Shown here in pieces: positions 1-10,609 of a stretch of DNA of 64,000 bases (the stretch's first letter is position 1; every line of letters begins with the position of its first letter). Origin of the DNA: Chromobotia macracanthus. Lineage: Eukaryota > Chordata > Actinopteri > Cypriniformes > Botiidae. The DNA lies in contig JAZGTH010000041.1 in the NCBI GenBank assembly GCA_036877525.1, positions 2,076,001 to 2,140,000 of the forward strand, in the 5' to 3' direction. The notes under the pieces were generated by a model that was not told the DNA's origin, did not search any database, and saw only the letters and a list, made by a program, of their open reading frames with translations. The position numbers and the translations under genes are program-made.

Positions 1-352
1 AGGATGTGGTCTGAACCAACTGCCTTCTCGGCTATTCTCAGTTTAAGCTGTGAGGGAGAAGTTTTTTAACAAGAACTTGCAACCACACACACTCATTAAA
101 CACATGCTTTGTGTAATTTAACACGTCCCAAAGTAAGTGCTATTCAAATGAACCAGCAACGTGATGTTACATAAACCGTTGTACACTGACACACACATAG
201 CACAATCTCCATTCAGAACTGTTTTTACCCATCTCCCATAAATCATTCCTGTTTGAAAATACACAATGATTTTCTTTACTTTGCACACTGCAGACAAACC
301 CACATACTGTATGCACATGTATACAAACACACTTAGTATTAAAAACACTTAC

Positions 353-472
353 AGTGAAGTCAAGGTCTGGAAATAGTAGCAAGTCCTGAAGTGGGTATTC
401 CCTGAGCTCAGGTTCAAGCTCTGAGATAACAGCCTCATAGTCCAGAGGGTCAATCAGTTTGGGTTTCTCCTG
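353..472 (-). CDS. dock10: dock10 exon 2 (shared coding exon)
   Basis: DOCK10 is a zizimin/DOCK-D guanine nucleotide exchange factor for Rho-family GTPases (Cdc42/Rac type). This 120-nt exon encodes 40 residues beginning QEKPKLIDPLDYEAV and ending FPDLDFT. As I recall the family, the DOCK10 N-terminus has an EKPRLLEPLDYETV-like stretch followed by PLQDLLFFP, and DOCK9 and DOCK11 have weaker versions. The minus strand shows a good donor (ACT then GTAAGTG) at 352 and a tandem acceptor CCCCAAGCAG; using the upstream AG gives Q as first residue, the downstream AG starts at E (469). Both ends are phase 0, matching both candidate first exons in this window. The PH, DHR1 and DHR2 domains must lie left of the window. 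Family membership is firm; DOCK10 rather than DOCK9 or DOCK11 rests on remembered sequence. Confidence 0.87.
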
Positions 473-3369
473 CTTGGGGACACAAATAGAAACCATCATC
501 AACAACACCATCACCATTATTACAGGCAAATCTTATATTTTGGATGTAAAAACTAATAGATAGCCTAGAACAACCATCTACAGCAGTATGATTATGTAGG
601 TAGGTAGTTCATGACCCTTTTAGCTAATAAATCAAAATTTTCTTTACTAACAAAGGAGTCATTGTATTATAAAACACGCTGTCATTTCAGAACTCAAAAC
701 TTCCTCTTTAGCCCAATTTTTTTTTATCAAGCTGCTTTTTGTGATATTTTCTCATCTTTCTGATGTCAGCAGCCACAAAATTTTACCAAATCGTGTCTCT
801 GACACGCCCACTGTAATATTTCCGATCTAACTACGATCATGATTACCTGCTAACCTGTAACTTCTGCAAAAGTGTTGTACATGGCCTATGGTCATTTTCA
901 CTGTGGTTAACTGACTGTAAGTTAACTGATGAGGAGACCAGAGGACTGGGACAACCAATATCACACCTCTAGGACACAATTCGATTAGAATGTTTATTTT
1001 TTGTCTTAGCCAATCATAGTCACAGTATAGAAGTAAAATGAGTTGCAAATTTTGTTTTATGACTTTAAAATCTCACCAATGTGCCCTTGATCAAAGAAAC
1101 TTTTGATTGTCACTCCTAAAGGGACAGTTCACCTACTCTGTATGGTTGTCTTTTATTCTATATTGGACAGGATGCTTATTGTGCTTGTATTTGTACAATT
1201 AAAGTGGCTGTCAGGTTTTAGAATGGTGTGAAAGTAAGTAAATGATAACAGATTAAGATTAACTAATGACACCAGTACTAGATGTGGCAAATGTGTGACT
1301 GTTCTCTAGTATAATAAATCAGAAATCGCATTCCCGAGGAAACAACAGAACTTTAGTTGTTGAATGTTGACATCACCCAGGATACTTTATTAATGTTCTG
1401 TGGCTATCCATAGTCACATATAAACTGTTGTTTAGACATACAAGATCATTTTTGCTTTTTGACCCAGTCAAGTGGTCAGTATTTTGTGGGAGAACTGATA
1501 TTATCATTAAATCTTTTTTCTTTTTTGTACTAAAATATTTCTGTTTCTGTAAAGCTGCTTTGCTACAATACACACTCTGAAACATGGCATAGATATAAAA
1601 TAGAATTGAACAAGTCAAATCTAAAAATAAGTATGACAAGTACAAAAATCATCAGCTTTAAAAATACACTTCCTCTGCATTCACAGTTGTCAGTAGTTGT
1701 CACATACTGCGCCAAATACTAGAGATGTAGGTGTTTTTTTGGCACTGATATTTTGTGGCATCAGAAATTCAATCATAGCAGAAAACATCCAGCAAAAAAT
1801 TGGGGCGGTTTTCCAGGCAGGGAAATTAACTTAAAATTTTAGGTTTAAATATTATTATGCTTAAAATATTTCAGAACTGGTCTACTTCTTACATTAATCC
1901 AGACAAAAAATTGCATTTTTAGACATTGCTTAACTTCTATAAATTAGTCTGGGGCTCATTTACTTTATTATTTACTTAAATAAAGTCCAACCAGCTATAA
2001 ATATCCAAAATAAACTTGTACACATTGGCCTGGTTTCAAATATGTAGACCTTAGTTAAATTAGGACAATTAAGTTGCTTGTTTATAGATGTGTACTAGAT
2101 AAAGTACACAAAGGTTTGTTTGGATTAATTTCTGAAAAAAAATTACTGGTGTGCATCTTAAACAAAAAAGAAATGGCACTGATAGTCAATACTAGTATCC
2201 TACAGTACAGTTACTCATGCAAAGGAAATACAAAAGGCAAGAAGATTCTAAATGAAATGAGGAATATATGACAGACAAACAAATAATGTTGTAATAATGT
2301 AGTAATAAGTATAATGAGTAATAATAATGAAAAAGCAAAATAAACCAAATACACAACCAAGTTCCTATCATTTCCTATACACTGCTGTAATTTCAACCAA
2401 ACCACTCATGAATGAAAATAAATCTGATGAAAAACTGTTCCAAGAGAACACTGAAAATAAACAGGGACAATGTGAATAACTAATAACTAATCCATAACTA
2501 AACCTAACACAAATACATTACTTATTTCCCAAATCTCAATGTATTCAGCAACTACATAAGATTACTGAACATATAAGCATGCTGACACCACAGACAGTGT
2601 AACGGCCAAATGCTTAATAAATCTATGCAAAATTCTCTAACTTTACAGTTCTACTTTTTGATTGCTCTTCTTTGTTGACTTTCAAATAACCTTTTCATTT
2701 GAATTAACCATTGTTTCACTACTTCCCCAGTTGACATGACATACCTGTATTTTGGCATTTCCACAAATTACTGGCACAGAGAATATATAAGAAACAATAC
2801 TGCTCAGTGCAAAAAAACTACAAAAAAAAAAAAAAATGCATGGCTAGTCACGATGACAGCCTCACTTACAGATGCACAATTTATATTGATAATATATACA
2901 ATTAAATAAAAAATATATAATTATCACTGGGTGATCAATCAGTCACGGTGTCTGAAAGTGAAACAGTCAGGCCATGTATGCCAACATGTGCATACATGTT
3001 GGCATGTACCTAACACATGGCCCACAGCTACTGTAGGTTAATATGTACTTTAACAATTATCCTTAGCTCATATCCTAAGCTCATATCAAACTGATTAAAA
3101 ACAGAACTAGCGGTATCCACGTTCTTATGAAGGCCAGAGAACAAACTTCTTAAACACACAACACATAAATCCACAAAGTAGTAGACTTTTAATTTAATCA
3201 ACAGAGTGATGTAACAATCAAAATTAGCAAGACACAGAATGGCACCAATTCCCTGCAGAAATATTGCATTTAAACTGAATTGAAAATTTAAGTAAACAGA
3301 TGTGAGCACACTGAGAGAAAAATACAAGACAATGGCTTAAATAAAATAATTTGAAAATAAAATACATAC
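473..3369. other. dock10 intron between alternative exon 1b and exon 2
   Basis: AT-rich intronic sequence with no convincing exon. Around 1543-1585 there is a short stretch resembling the 3' tail of fish L2 LINEs (CTGTAAAGCTGCTTTGC-like), and around 1117-1135 an AAAGGGACAGTTCACC motif like a common fish interspersed repeat. An A tract lies at about 2822-2835. The small open frames here look like chance. Confidence 0.5.
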
Positions 3370-3450
3370 ACAGCTTATTCGAGTGCAGTCTGCTCGAACT
3401 CGTCTGCCTTTCGTTTTCTTCCGAAATGTGATTTTACTTCTAAAACTCAT
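3370..3450 (-). CDS. dock10: dock10 candidate alternative first coding exon (exon 1b)
   Basis: An ATG at 3450 opens 27 codons starting MSFRSKITFRKKTKGRR, rich in Lys and Arg, and ending TGT immediately before a GTATGT donor at 3369. The donor is phase 0, so the frame splices directly into QEKPKL of exon 2. DOCK10 is known in mammals to have two N-termini from alternative first exons, and I remember the shorter form starting MSFR with a basic stretch; that memory is the main reason for the call. The frame stays open past the donor for only a few codons. There is no nearby competing exon. If correct, transcription starts a few hundred bases to the right. The alternative is a chance open frame beside a donor-like site. 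Confidence 0.62.
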
Positions 3451-3720
3451 AATTGCACATGTATGCACAGATGCAAATGCACGTAGAGTGAAATCCTCAA
3501 AGTCGACTTTGGAAAGAGAAGCAGAACTTTCCTAAGTGCAAGTGAAACCTGTCAGACAGTAACCACATGGTTAGAAGGAAGTAGACCTAGAATGACATCT
3601 AATCTCATAAATAGACACAGAGACAGACAACACAAAATGGAGACAGAATAATTGAGAAAGAAAGGAGAATAAAACATAGCACACACCTTTAAACCACATG
3701 CATCAGAGGTGCATGTATTC
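3451..3720 (-). promoter_or_regulatory. Possible alternative dock10 promoter and 5' UTR upstream of exon 1b
   Basis: If exon 1b is real its promoter must lie here. On the minus strand there is a TATA-like TATTTATGAG (from CTCATAAATA at 3604-3613), about 155 bases upstream of the ATG, and purine-rich GGAA-type motifs between. The tract is not CpG-rich, unlike the exon 1a region. This is inference from position; no transcription start can be seen. Confidence 0.25.
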
Positions 3721-4489
3721 ATGGACACACATTTAAGTCTAATTATACTGTCAACGTTTATGTGAATGTATTTTTATATGTCCAGACATTTCATGTGCAA
3801 ACAACAAACAGTCGCACACATTCCTTAATATTATAGTGTATATAGTAGTGATAATTCCATATATTGGACAAGCCACTTAAACCATCGAAATTCTGCCATT
3901 TTCAGATACAGGAAGTAACCCTTCCTGCTCACCCATTTAAAGAAAAAGCTGTACTTTACCCTTCTGTGAATTACAAAATCTATTCACTATCAATAACACA
4001 CATTTTCTTCAAAAATGTTGTGAGTAAAATATTTAATAAATCAAGTTTGCATTGAATACCCACAATTTTGTGTCTTCATGACTATGAATTTGTCTTGGGC
4101 GTTTAATTAAGCAGTATACTTTTTACAGAAACTATTTGTTCTAGTGTTCCTGTTGTTCGACACATGTTGTGAGTGACATCATCCATTAGTGTTTATTCAT
4201 TCTATCAAACCGTTTTTCCTAATAAACTAAATGCTCCAGAAGTCAATGCATCAATACTCAAAGTCTGTCAACTTCCAAATAATAGAATAGCATTACTGCT
4301 GTGGCCTATCTGACAAGTTCTGTGATGCAAGGAGAATCCACTCATATGTCAAGCACTTTTTAGTAATGATATGATCACAGATCATAACCTGTTTGACAGA
4401 AACATGGCTAAAACAAGACAATTACATTAAATGAGTCTATTCCCCAAAATTACTGTTAAAAGCATGAGCCTCAGCCAAAAAGCAAAGGT
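3721..4489. other. Intronic sequence without recognised content
   Basis: AT-rich sequence with no exon, repeat or element I can recognise. It ends where the truncated outer end of a chromovirus LTR begins at about 4490. Confidence 0.4.
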
Positions 4490-4824
4490 GGGGCAGGGTC
4501 AAGAACTGGTAAACAGGAACAATAGAGGCAAGGCAAATGCAAAACCGTAAACAGGGGTTGAGGCAGGAAGCATACAATCAAAGCCCAATAAACAATCCAA
4601 GGGTAATAACGGGTAATCCAATAGACACAGGGAAAACGCTCAGAAATGACAGCCAGGGCAAATCAAGAATTCACAAAGAGAGAGTGTGTGGTTGTGGTAT
4701 AAATAGGTGACTGGTAATGAGGTGAATGATGGGAAATGTAGTTCAATGGAAACTGGTTAATACTCTGGTGACCAGTTCCCTCTGGTGGTGTGAAGGAGGC
4801 GGTATAGGAGCCTCCTCTGTGACA
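4490..4824 (-). repeat. 3' LTR of Tf1/sushi-like chromovirus copy 1
   Basis: This segment matches 7654-8061 along most of its length, including shared GGCAGGGTCAAGAACTGG, AATAAACAATCCAAGGGTAA and a TATAAATA box (4698-4705). Read on the minus strand it starts TGTCACAG at 4824. The outer end lacks roughly 75 bases present in the other LTR, so the left edge is truncated. The segment just downstream of the TATA box that is complementary to the primer site in the 5' LTR carries two substitutions here (4665-4674). Confidence 0.85.
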
Positions 4825-7641
4825 GAACCACACCCCCAAATGAGTTAGGTAGATCAGTAATGAAATCCAGAGTTATGCTGGACCATGGGTGTTGTGGTGT
4901 AGGTAATGATTGAAGCAGGCCTGTTGATGCTTGACAAATGGCGCAGGTTTGAACAAATTTAATGGTGTCTGTGAATAGATTTGGCCACCAAAATCGGTTC
5001 TTCAAAAATTGGATGGTGGCCATTATACCTGGGTGCCCCGAGCTAGGTTCTCCATGTAATTACTTCAACAGTCGGTTACGTAGAGGTTCAGGAACGAATA
5101 TTAGGTCAGTGGGACATTCTGGCAGTGAAGGATTCTGGTTGTTAAGGGCATTTATTTCCGTTATGATATCCCATTGAACTGGGGCCACAAGGAGGTTCTC
5201 AGCAACAGGTTTGGTGTTTTTGGACCCAGGTCTGTTGGTGACAGAGAAACTTGTGAAGAAGAGAGCCCATTTAGCTTGTCTCGGGTTTATTCCAAGTTTT
5301 TATAGTTGGTCAGCGCGGTGAATGGGTGCGTTGCTCTTTCGAGCCAGTGTCGCCATTCCTCCAGTGCTAACTTGATGGCCAAGAGTTCTTGGATGCCCAC
5401 ATCGTAATTTTGCTCGGCAGAGGTTAACATGTGAGACAAAACGGCACCTACCCCGGTGTTTACAGTGTCTACTTCGACTATAGAAGGTTAGGATCAGGAT
5501 GGATGGGTGCTGGAGGATGGATGCTGTAGTGAATCTCACTTTCAATTTTTCAAAAGCCCATTAAGCCTCAGCATTCCAGGTTATTCTCAAGGATTGGCAC
5601 TTAGTTAGGGCAGTTAAAGGTGGTGCTACTGAGCTGAAGTTCCCTATGAACCGCCGGTAGAAGTTGGCAAACCCCAGGAAGCGTTGCAGTTCTTTGACAG
5701 TTCTCGGTCTGGGCCATTCGAGGACTGCTTTCACCTTATTGTCGTCCATGGTTACTCCCTCTTGGCTAATGATATACCCTAGAAAAGCAGTACTGGTCCG
5801 GTGGAACTCACATTTCTTCTCCTTCGCGTATAGCTGGTACTGGATCAGATGTTTTAACACAGATCGGACATGAGAGACATGTTCCTGAAAGGTTCTGGAG
5901 TAGATCAGGATATCATTGATGTAGACGATCACCCACTTGTTGACCATGTCAAGGAAGACGTCATTCATGAAAGACTGGAAGAGATGGACAGATGGGCCAT
6001 TGGCTAGGCCAAAGGGCATGACCAAGTGCTCATAGTGACCACTGGTGGTAGAGAATGCGGTTTTCCACTCGTCCCCCTCTTTAATGAGGATGAGGTTGTA
6101 GACATTGCACAAATCCAATGAATGAACCCTTTTAGCTAGTTCCTCTTGCATATAAGCTTTCATAGCTTCGGATTCGGGTTTTGGCAACAGAAAGATTCTT
6201 CCTTTAGGGGGTGTGGTTCCAGGAATGAGATCAATTACACAGAAGACAGAGAGATGGACAGAGAGTTGTACTGCATGGTTTTTACTGAAAGCTTTGGCTA
6301 AATCCATGTATTCGGGAGGCAAACTAGGGAAGGAGAACTGTTCGAGGGATGGATGATTCGAGCTATACATTGATCGTGACAAGAGGTGTCTTTCAAGGGG
6401 GAATTGCAAGGAGTTAGGGTTAGGTTGTGTTGATGAGCAAAATTGATGAGAAATAAAATTATAGACATCTGTCTATAAGTCTATGAGTGCTTTCGTAGTG
6501 GGATTGTTACCAGGGATTGTTATTTTGACTGGCAGTTTAATGGTATTGGTGTGTGAAGTAGATCAGATTAGGTGATCAGATCAGATTAGATTAGGTGTAA
6601 GCACTCACCAAGGTTGGGTTAGAGGCAGGATGTACAGGGCCGGTGGGTTTCACATGATTAGTCTGTCCACAATAGAGACACAGGCTGTTCACGAGGCAAC
6701 GTTCGTGTTCTTCGCGTTCAGCGGTGCTTGATACTGTGAGTGTTGACCAAGGCATGGTATGACGACAGAATCGTGAGCGAATCAAATTGTCAACTTTGAT
6801 GGCTAGTTCAACGTACTCTCCCAGACCTTTTCATTCAGAACTACGTGGGACCATGGGCGTTGTGGTGTAGGTAATGATTAAAGCAGGCCTGCTGATGTTT
6901 AACAAATGGCACAGGTTTTAACAAACGTAATGGTGTCTGTGAATAGATTGGGCCACCAAAATCATTTCTTCAAAAGTTTTATGGTTGCCGTTATACCAGA
7001 CCTTTTCATTCGTCCCAGCAGGCTAGTTCGGACTGTATCTTGTGGTTTAAACCTTTAAGGAACAGCAGCTTCAGAGTGTCCTTGACCCAATCCATCTGTG
7101 TTGTGAATGTGTTAGAAATGTGAGGGCATAGACAGTGGCAGTTCCTCCTCCCTAGGTCAGAGATAGAAGTTGTTCTCCAGCACTCTTGCCCTTGGTCGGA
7201 TGTTCGAAGACCTCCCGGAAATGCTGAAGGAAGCGCCCAAAGGTGGGGAAGATAGCTCCATCTGCTCTCCAGACTCCAATCGCCCAGTCCAATGCTCTTT
7301 TGATTCGCCTGGAATCTGTGGGTTATAGATGAGGCTGTTGACTAACGAACAGAGAACATTGAAGTAAAAAACCTTTTTATTTGGCTAGGTTGCCTTCAAA
7401 CTTATCTGTGAAGGCCAGGTGTGGACTTTGTGGAGCGGATGGTGACAGAGCCAGACTGATGGCCGTGGGAGAGGAAGTGGTTGCTGCTTCAGCAAGCGTG
7501 AGTCGTAAGCCTTGCAGTGTCTTAACAAGCTCCTCCGTAAGCGTGGTAAGCCTGTTGAGCTGATGTTGGTGCATAGCGAGCTGAGATGTTTAAAAAGATA
7601 GCTCCGCTGACAATTGTACTACCGCTGCTGGATCGTGAGTT
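4825..7641 (-). pseudogene. Decayed gag-pol of Tf1/sushi-like Ty3/gypsy chromovirus copy 1
   Basis: Read on the minus strand from 7577: a gag N-terminus with coiled LTTLTEELVKTLQGL (7574-7377), gag remnants to 6780, and a CCHC knuckle with CLYCGQTNH (about 6680-6650). Reverse transcriptase follows (6409-5561) with SGHYEHLVMPFGLAN and YINDILIYS; the second catalytic box is normally YxDD, so Asp has become Asn. Then come frameshifted RNase H remnants (5545-5290), an integrase zinc-binding segment with FLKNRFWWPNL and CAIC, and the first integrase Asp in LDFITDLP (5023-4840). The frame then runs straight into the LTR, so the rest of integrase and the chromodomain are deleted. The protease region is also missing or unrecognisable. 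No frame is functional. The order gag, RT, RNase H, IN is the standard Ty3/gypsy order. Confidence 0.88.
6821..7011 (-). repeat. Integrase fragment inserted in gag, flanked by a 16-bp duplication
   Basis: Positions about 6845-6995 repeat the integrase zinc-binding region at about 4882-5029 in the same orientation, with scattered substitutions (shared GTTGTGGTGTAGGTAATGAT and GGTGTCTGTGAATAGATT). The insert is bounded by identical copies of CCAGACCTTTTCATTC at 6821-6836 and 6996-7011. Those bases are gag sequence, just upstream of the ELAIKVDNLIRSR gag stretch, so the insert interrupts gag and duplicated 16 bases of it. Confidence 0.75.
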
Positions 7642-7653
7642 GGCGAAGTCTTC
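7642..7653 (-). promoter_or_regulatory. Primer-binding site of chromovirus copy 1, self-priming type
   Basis: Immediately inside the 5' LTR the minus strand reads GAAGACTTCGCC. It is not the usual TGG-starting tRNA-complementary site. Ten of its bases are complementary to GCGAAGTCTT at 7899-7890 in the LTR, which lies about 31 bases downstream of the TATA box (7930-7923), where the transcript should begin. Tf1/sushi elements are known to prime reverse transcription with the 5' end of their own mRNA. The same 12 bases recur at 22453-22464 beside the LTR of copy 2. Confidence 0.62.
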
Positions 7654-8061
7654 TGTAACGGAGATTCAGAGACGTTAGGATCCATTTGCAGCTTTTATTG
7701 GTAGACAAGACAGGCAGGGTCAAGAACTGGCAAACAGGAACAATAGAGGCAAGACAAATGCAAAACAGTAAACAGGCAGAGGTCAAGGCAGGCAGCAAAC
7801 AATTGAAGTCCAATAAACAATCCAAGGGTAATAATGGGTAATCCAATAGACACAGGGAAAATGCTCAGAAATGACAGCTAGGGCAAATCAAGACTTCGCA
7901 AAGAGAGAGTGTTTGGTTGGGGTATAAATAGGTGATTGGTGATGAGGTACAAGTGTGTGGGGTATGGTCAGTCCCATGTATGTGGCATGATGGCAAACAT
8001 AGTTCAATGGAAACCAGTCTGGTGGTGCGGAGGAGGTGGTACAAGAGCCTCCTCTGTAACA
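7654..8061 (-). repeat. 5' LTR of Tf1/sushi-like chromovirus copy 1
   Basis: A 408-base LTR, read on the minus strand from TGTTACAGAGG (8061) to TTACA (7654). It carries a TATA box (TATTTATA, 7930-7923), a probable transcription start near 7899, and matches the LTR at 4490-4824. The ends TGTTAC...GTTACA are consistent with TG...CA termini. It is more complete than its partner. Confidence 0.86.
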
Positions 8062-8639
8062 CCAACAGGGCAACACTATTATGACTGGTAGACTCGGACA
8101 ACAGGAGAATTCTAGGTGATGTTGGTGATGTTTATTGATGAAACCCAGCAGAACATGTATATTAACTGTAAACTGAGCAGTGATAATGAGGAGACTTAAA
8201 TGAGTGATTTGATCTTACAGACGTAGGAACTCATGATGACAGAACACACAGAGCTGGGTATCCAGGTGAATAACAGATGACCTCTTTCAACAGGTGGAGA
8301 ACAACAGCCAAATAGAGGTATTCCGCAGAGCATGAAATCTATTTGAGACAGTGGCTAAATTAACAAAAATAAAGCATCAACTGCTTTAGACAGTTGTCAA
8401 TATCATAGGAGTGATGATATTATAAATAGATACTGTCAGAAAAAATCATAAACATGCAATTGCCTGCTACACAATTACCCCAGACAGCACACCATAGTTT
8501 GGTGCACCATTGGATGTTTGGTTCCTTGCCACTGTCACCCTGTTGACTTGCTTACTGGGAGACTACTGACATCTAACTTAGATTAGGGTTTTCTAAATTG
8601 TTAATACTGCTTCTGGCAAAATTATATAATTACGGTCCA
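8062..8639. other. Intronic sequence without recognised content
   Basis: No exon or named element is recognisable. An AT-rich stretch precedes the L2 3' tail that starts near 8640. Confidence 0.35.
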
Positions 8640-8950
8640 AAAGACTTTAGGTATTTTTATTGTATATATTTTATGTATGTATGTATTTTACTTTTGTGTG
8701 TTGTGTGTATGTGTTTGTACTATTGCAAATCCCTTATACCCCTGTCCCATAAGATGCTATCTTTTTATATGCCATCTCCATGTAAGCTGGAACGGCATAT
8801 CTTGCTTAATCATTTTGGAGTTTTAGCGGTTCAATCAACCCTTTATTCATAAACCCACTATAAACCTAGTATGCCTAATTAGTCTTATTAATATACATCT
8901 CACATATATTATTTGCAATAATACCAGGTTTTCTTTGTTGAACATGTAGC
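8640..8950 (+). mobile_element. L2-type LINE 3' UTR fragment
   Basis: This stretch parallels 46455-46770 base for base over long tracts: TTTTATTGTATATATTTT, TACTATTGCAAATCCCTTATACCC, CTCCATGTAAGCTGGAA and the AACATGT region. The second locus continues into a recognisable L2 tail after RT sequence, so this copy is a 5'-truncated 3' UTR of the same family. Its terminal CTGCTTT...TATATAAA tail is missing. Confidence 0.75.
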
Positions 8951-10225
8951 ATCTGGTCTGACCAAAGGTTACCAGTTGAATCATAAAATACATGAAGGGA
9001 CAGGACCCCGAGTGGGGACTGAGATCAATGGTTACCCATCGGCGCCAGGGAGTCTGTACCCCCACCTACCACCCATGGTTTTATTGCCAACCAGAACACT
9101 TCTGGCCCTTTCTTTCCCCTCTTCCGTCTGACAGAAGAGTGCCCAAAAGGGGGGAGGATAGCGCTGCTCACGAAAGTGAGAAAAACCAGGTGACTGAAGA
9201 GACTGAAGGACTTTCCATACACATCAGGGAGAACTTTTGTCTCAACTCAGCCACCCAAAAGAGCTATCCAAAGTATATATATATGTTATTTTCTTGTTGT
9301 ATGTGGCTCCCCATATTAATCCCCATCTTCTCTTGCCTGGGGTATATATAGTCTGACATGTACTTTTACATGATTTTACTTGTATGCATATTTTTAAATA
9401 AACTATGTTAAAGTGTGTCAACCTTTGTCATGTTTACATTCTAAATGCTCCTTTCTTAATTTGCTGATTGATGCAGTATAGTGTAGGAATGTATCTGGCA
9501 TCATACGCTTATTATTTTAGATTCAGGTAAATGCACAAACGTTCCAGAAACATGAGGAAGATGTAAATGAGGTCTCAAGCAGGACAAAGAAGTCTTTTCC
9601 CGCCTCAGTACACACCTCATTATTGGTCCATCAGCCCTCAAAGGGTGTGGTACACCCAGGGTTAAAAGTCCACTATACAGAGCAAACTTTGCTTGCTCTC
9701 TCCCTCACCCGCTTGCCTTACATCCTCTTGAGCCCTGCCTCACTCTCCGAGACAGCCTTTCCAGCAGTGTTCACTTCAGCTCAGTTTGTCTATCTTTGCT
9801 AACCAATCCGGCATCAGGAAGGACCCAACGAACTGTCGCTCACTTTGAATGCACCAGGACCTGTATCATCCCTCACACCCAGTCTCCCCCCAGCAAGTAT
9901 CCATCCCATTATCTAATAGCTGCGTTTAAGTGTTACCCCTTTTTAAGGTAATTTAACTGATGGTTCATGCAGAAGTGGTTAGCCGATTTAATCCTGACAT
10001 TCTTTACTCCTCTTATTTCTCTCATTGTTTATGTTTATGTATTTGTTTGTTTAATGTATGTTTATTTGTTAGTGTAGTTATTGTATATATATTCCCCGTA
10101 GTTTAGTTCAATAAACCTGCATGTTTATTCCTGGAAATTGTTTCTGTGTTTATTGCTCACATATTAACGTCACTTTAACTGCCTTGATTTCGTTACCTGC
10201 TCTGAAGTAGTACTGTGTCACAGTA
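8951..10225 (+). other. Possible LTR-like sequences, unclassified
   Basis: Two stretches have LTR-like character but no recognised partner. Around 8990-9420 there is a TATATATAG box (9343-9351) followed by AATAAA (about 9397). Around 9600-10225 there is a pyrimidine-rich block, an AATAAA (10110) and an end reading GTGTCACA. I cannot assign either to a family, and neither has a visible primer site or coding region. Confidence 0.25.
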
Positions 10226-10609
10226 ATAATGTTCACTTTTCAAGGCCAGAAAAGTAACATTTCTTGAAGTTGATAAGCGATCCACTGAATACCCAGTGGA
10301 CGAGTAATTTAGTCTGTCGCTAATACAAACTCTACTGCATTAGGTAAAATCTATAAAATACGAATACACAAATCACATTTTATACTTTTGGGTTTGTGTT
10401 TGTTGTGTTCTTGTTTGTCTGGAGCACATTGCTGTCAGTTGGTGTTTGTGTTTGTCATACCATGTGCTCTATTGTCTATTGTTACCCCGCCCCTCTCGTT
10501 AATTGATTATCCTATTAGGGTTTGCACCTGTGTTTGATCGTTAGTCTCCCTTTATATTCCCCTTATATATTCCCTATTCCGTTACTGCCATTAACCCTTT
10601 GAAACTCAC
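10226..10609. other. Sequence with a possible LTR-like tract
   Basis: A T/G-rich tract at 10385-10590 (CTTGTTTGTCTGGAGCAC, CACCTGTGTTTGAT) resembles promoter parts of fish gypsy LTRs. No coding sequence is seen. Confidence 0.2.

Noticed and set aside
8992..9351. 119-codon plus-strand frame
   Set aside because: Sits in an LTR-like tract with TATA and AATAAA signals; no retroviral or cellular motif recognised.
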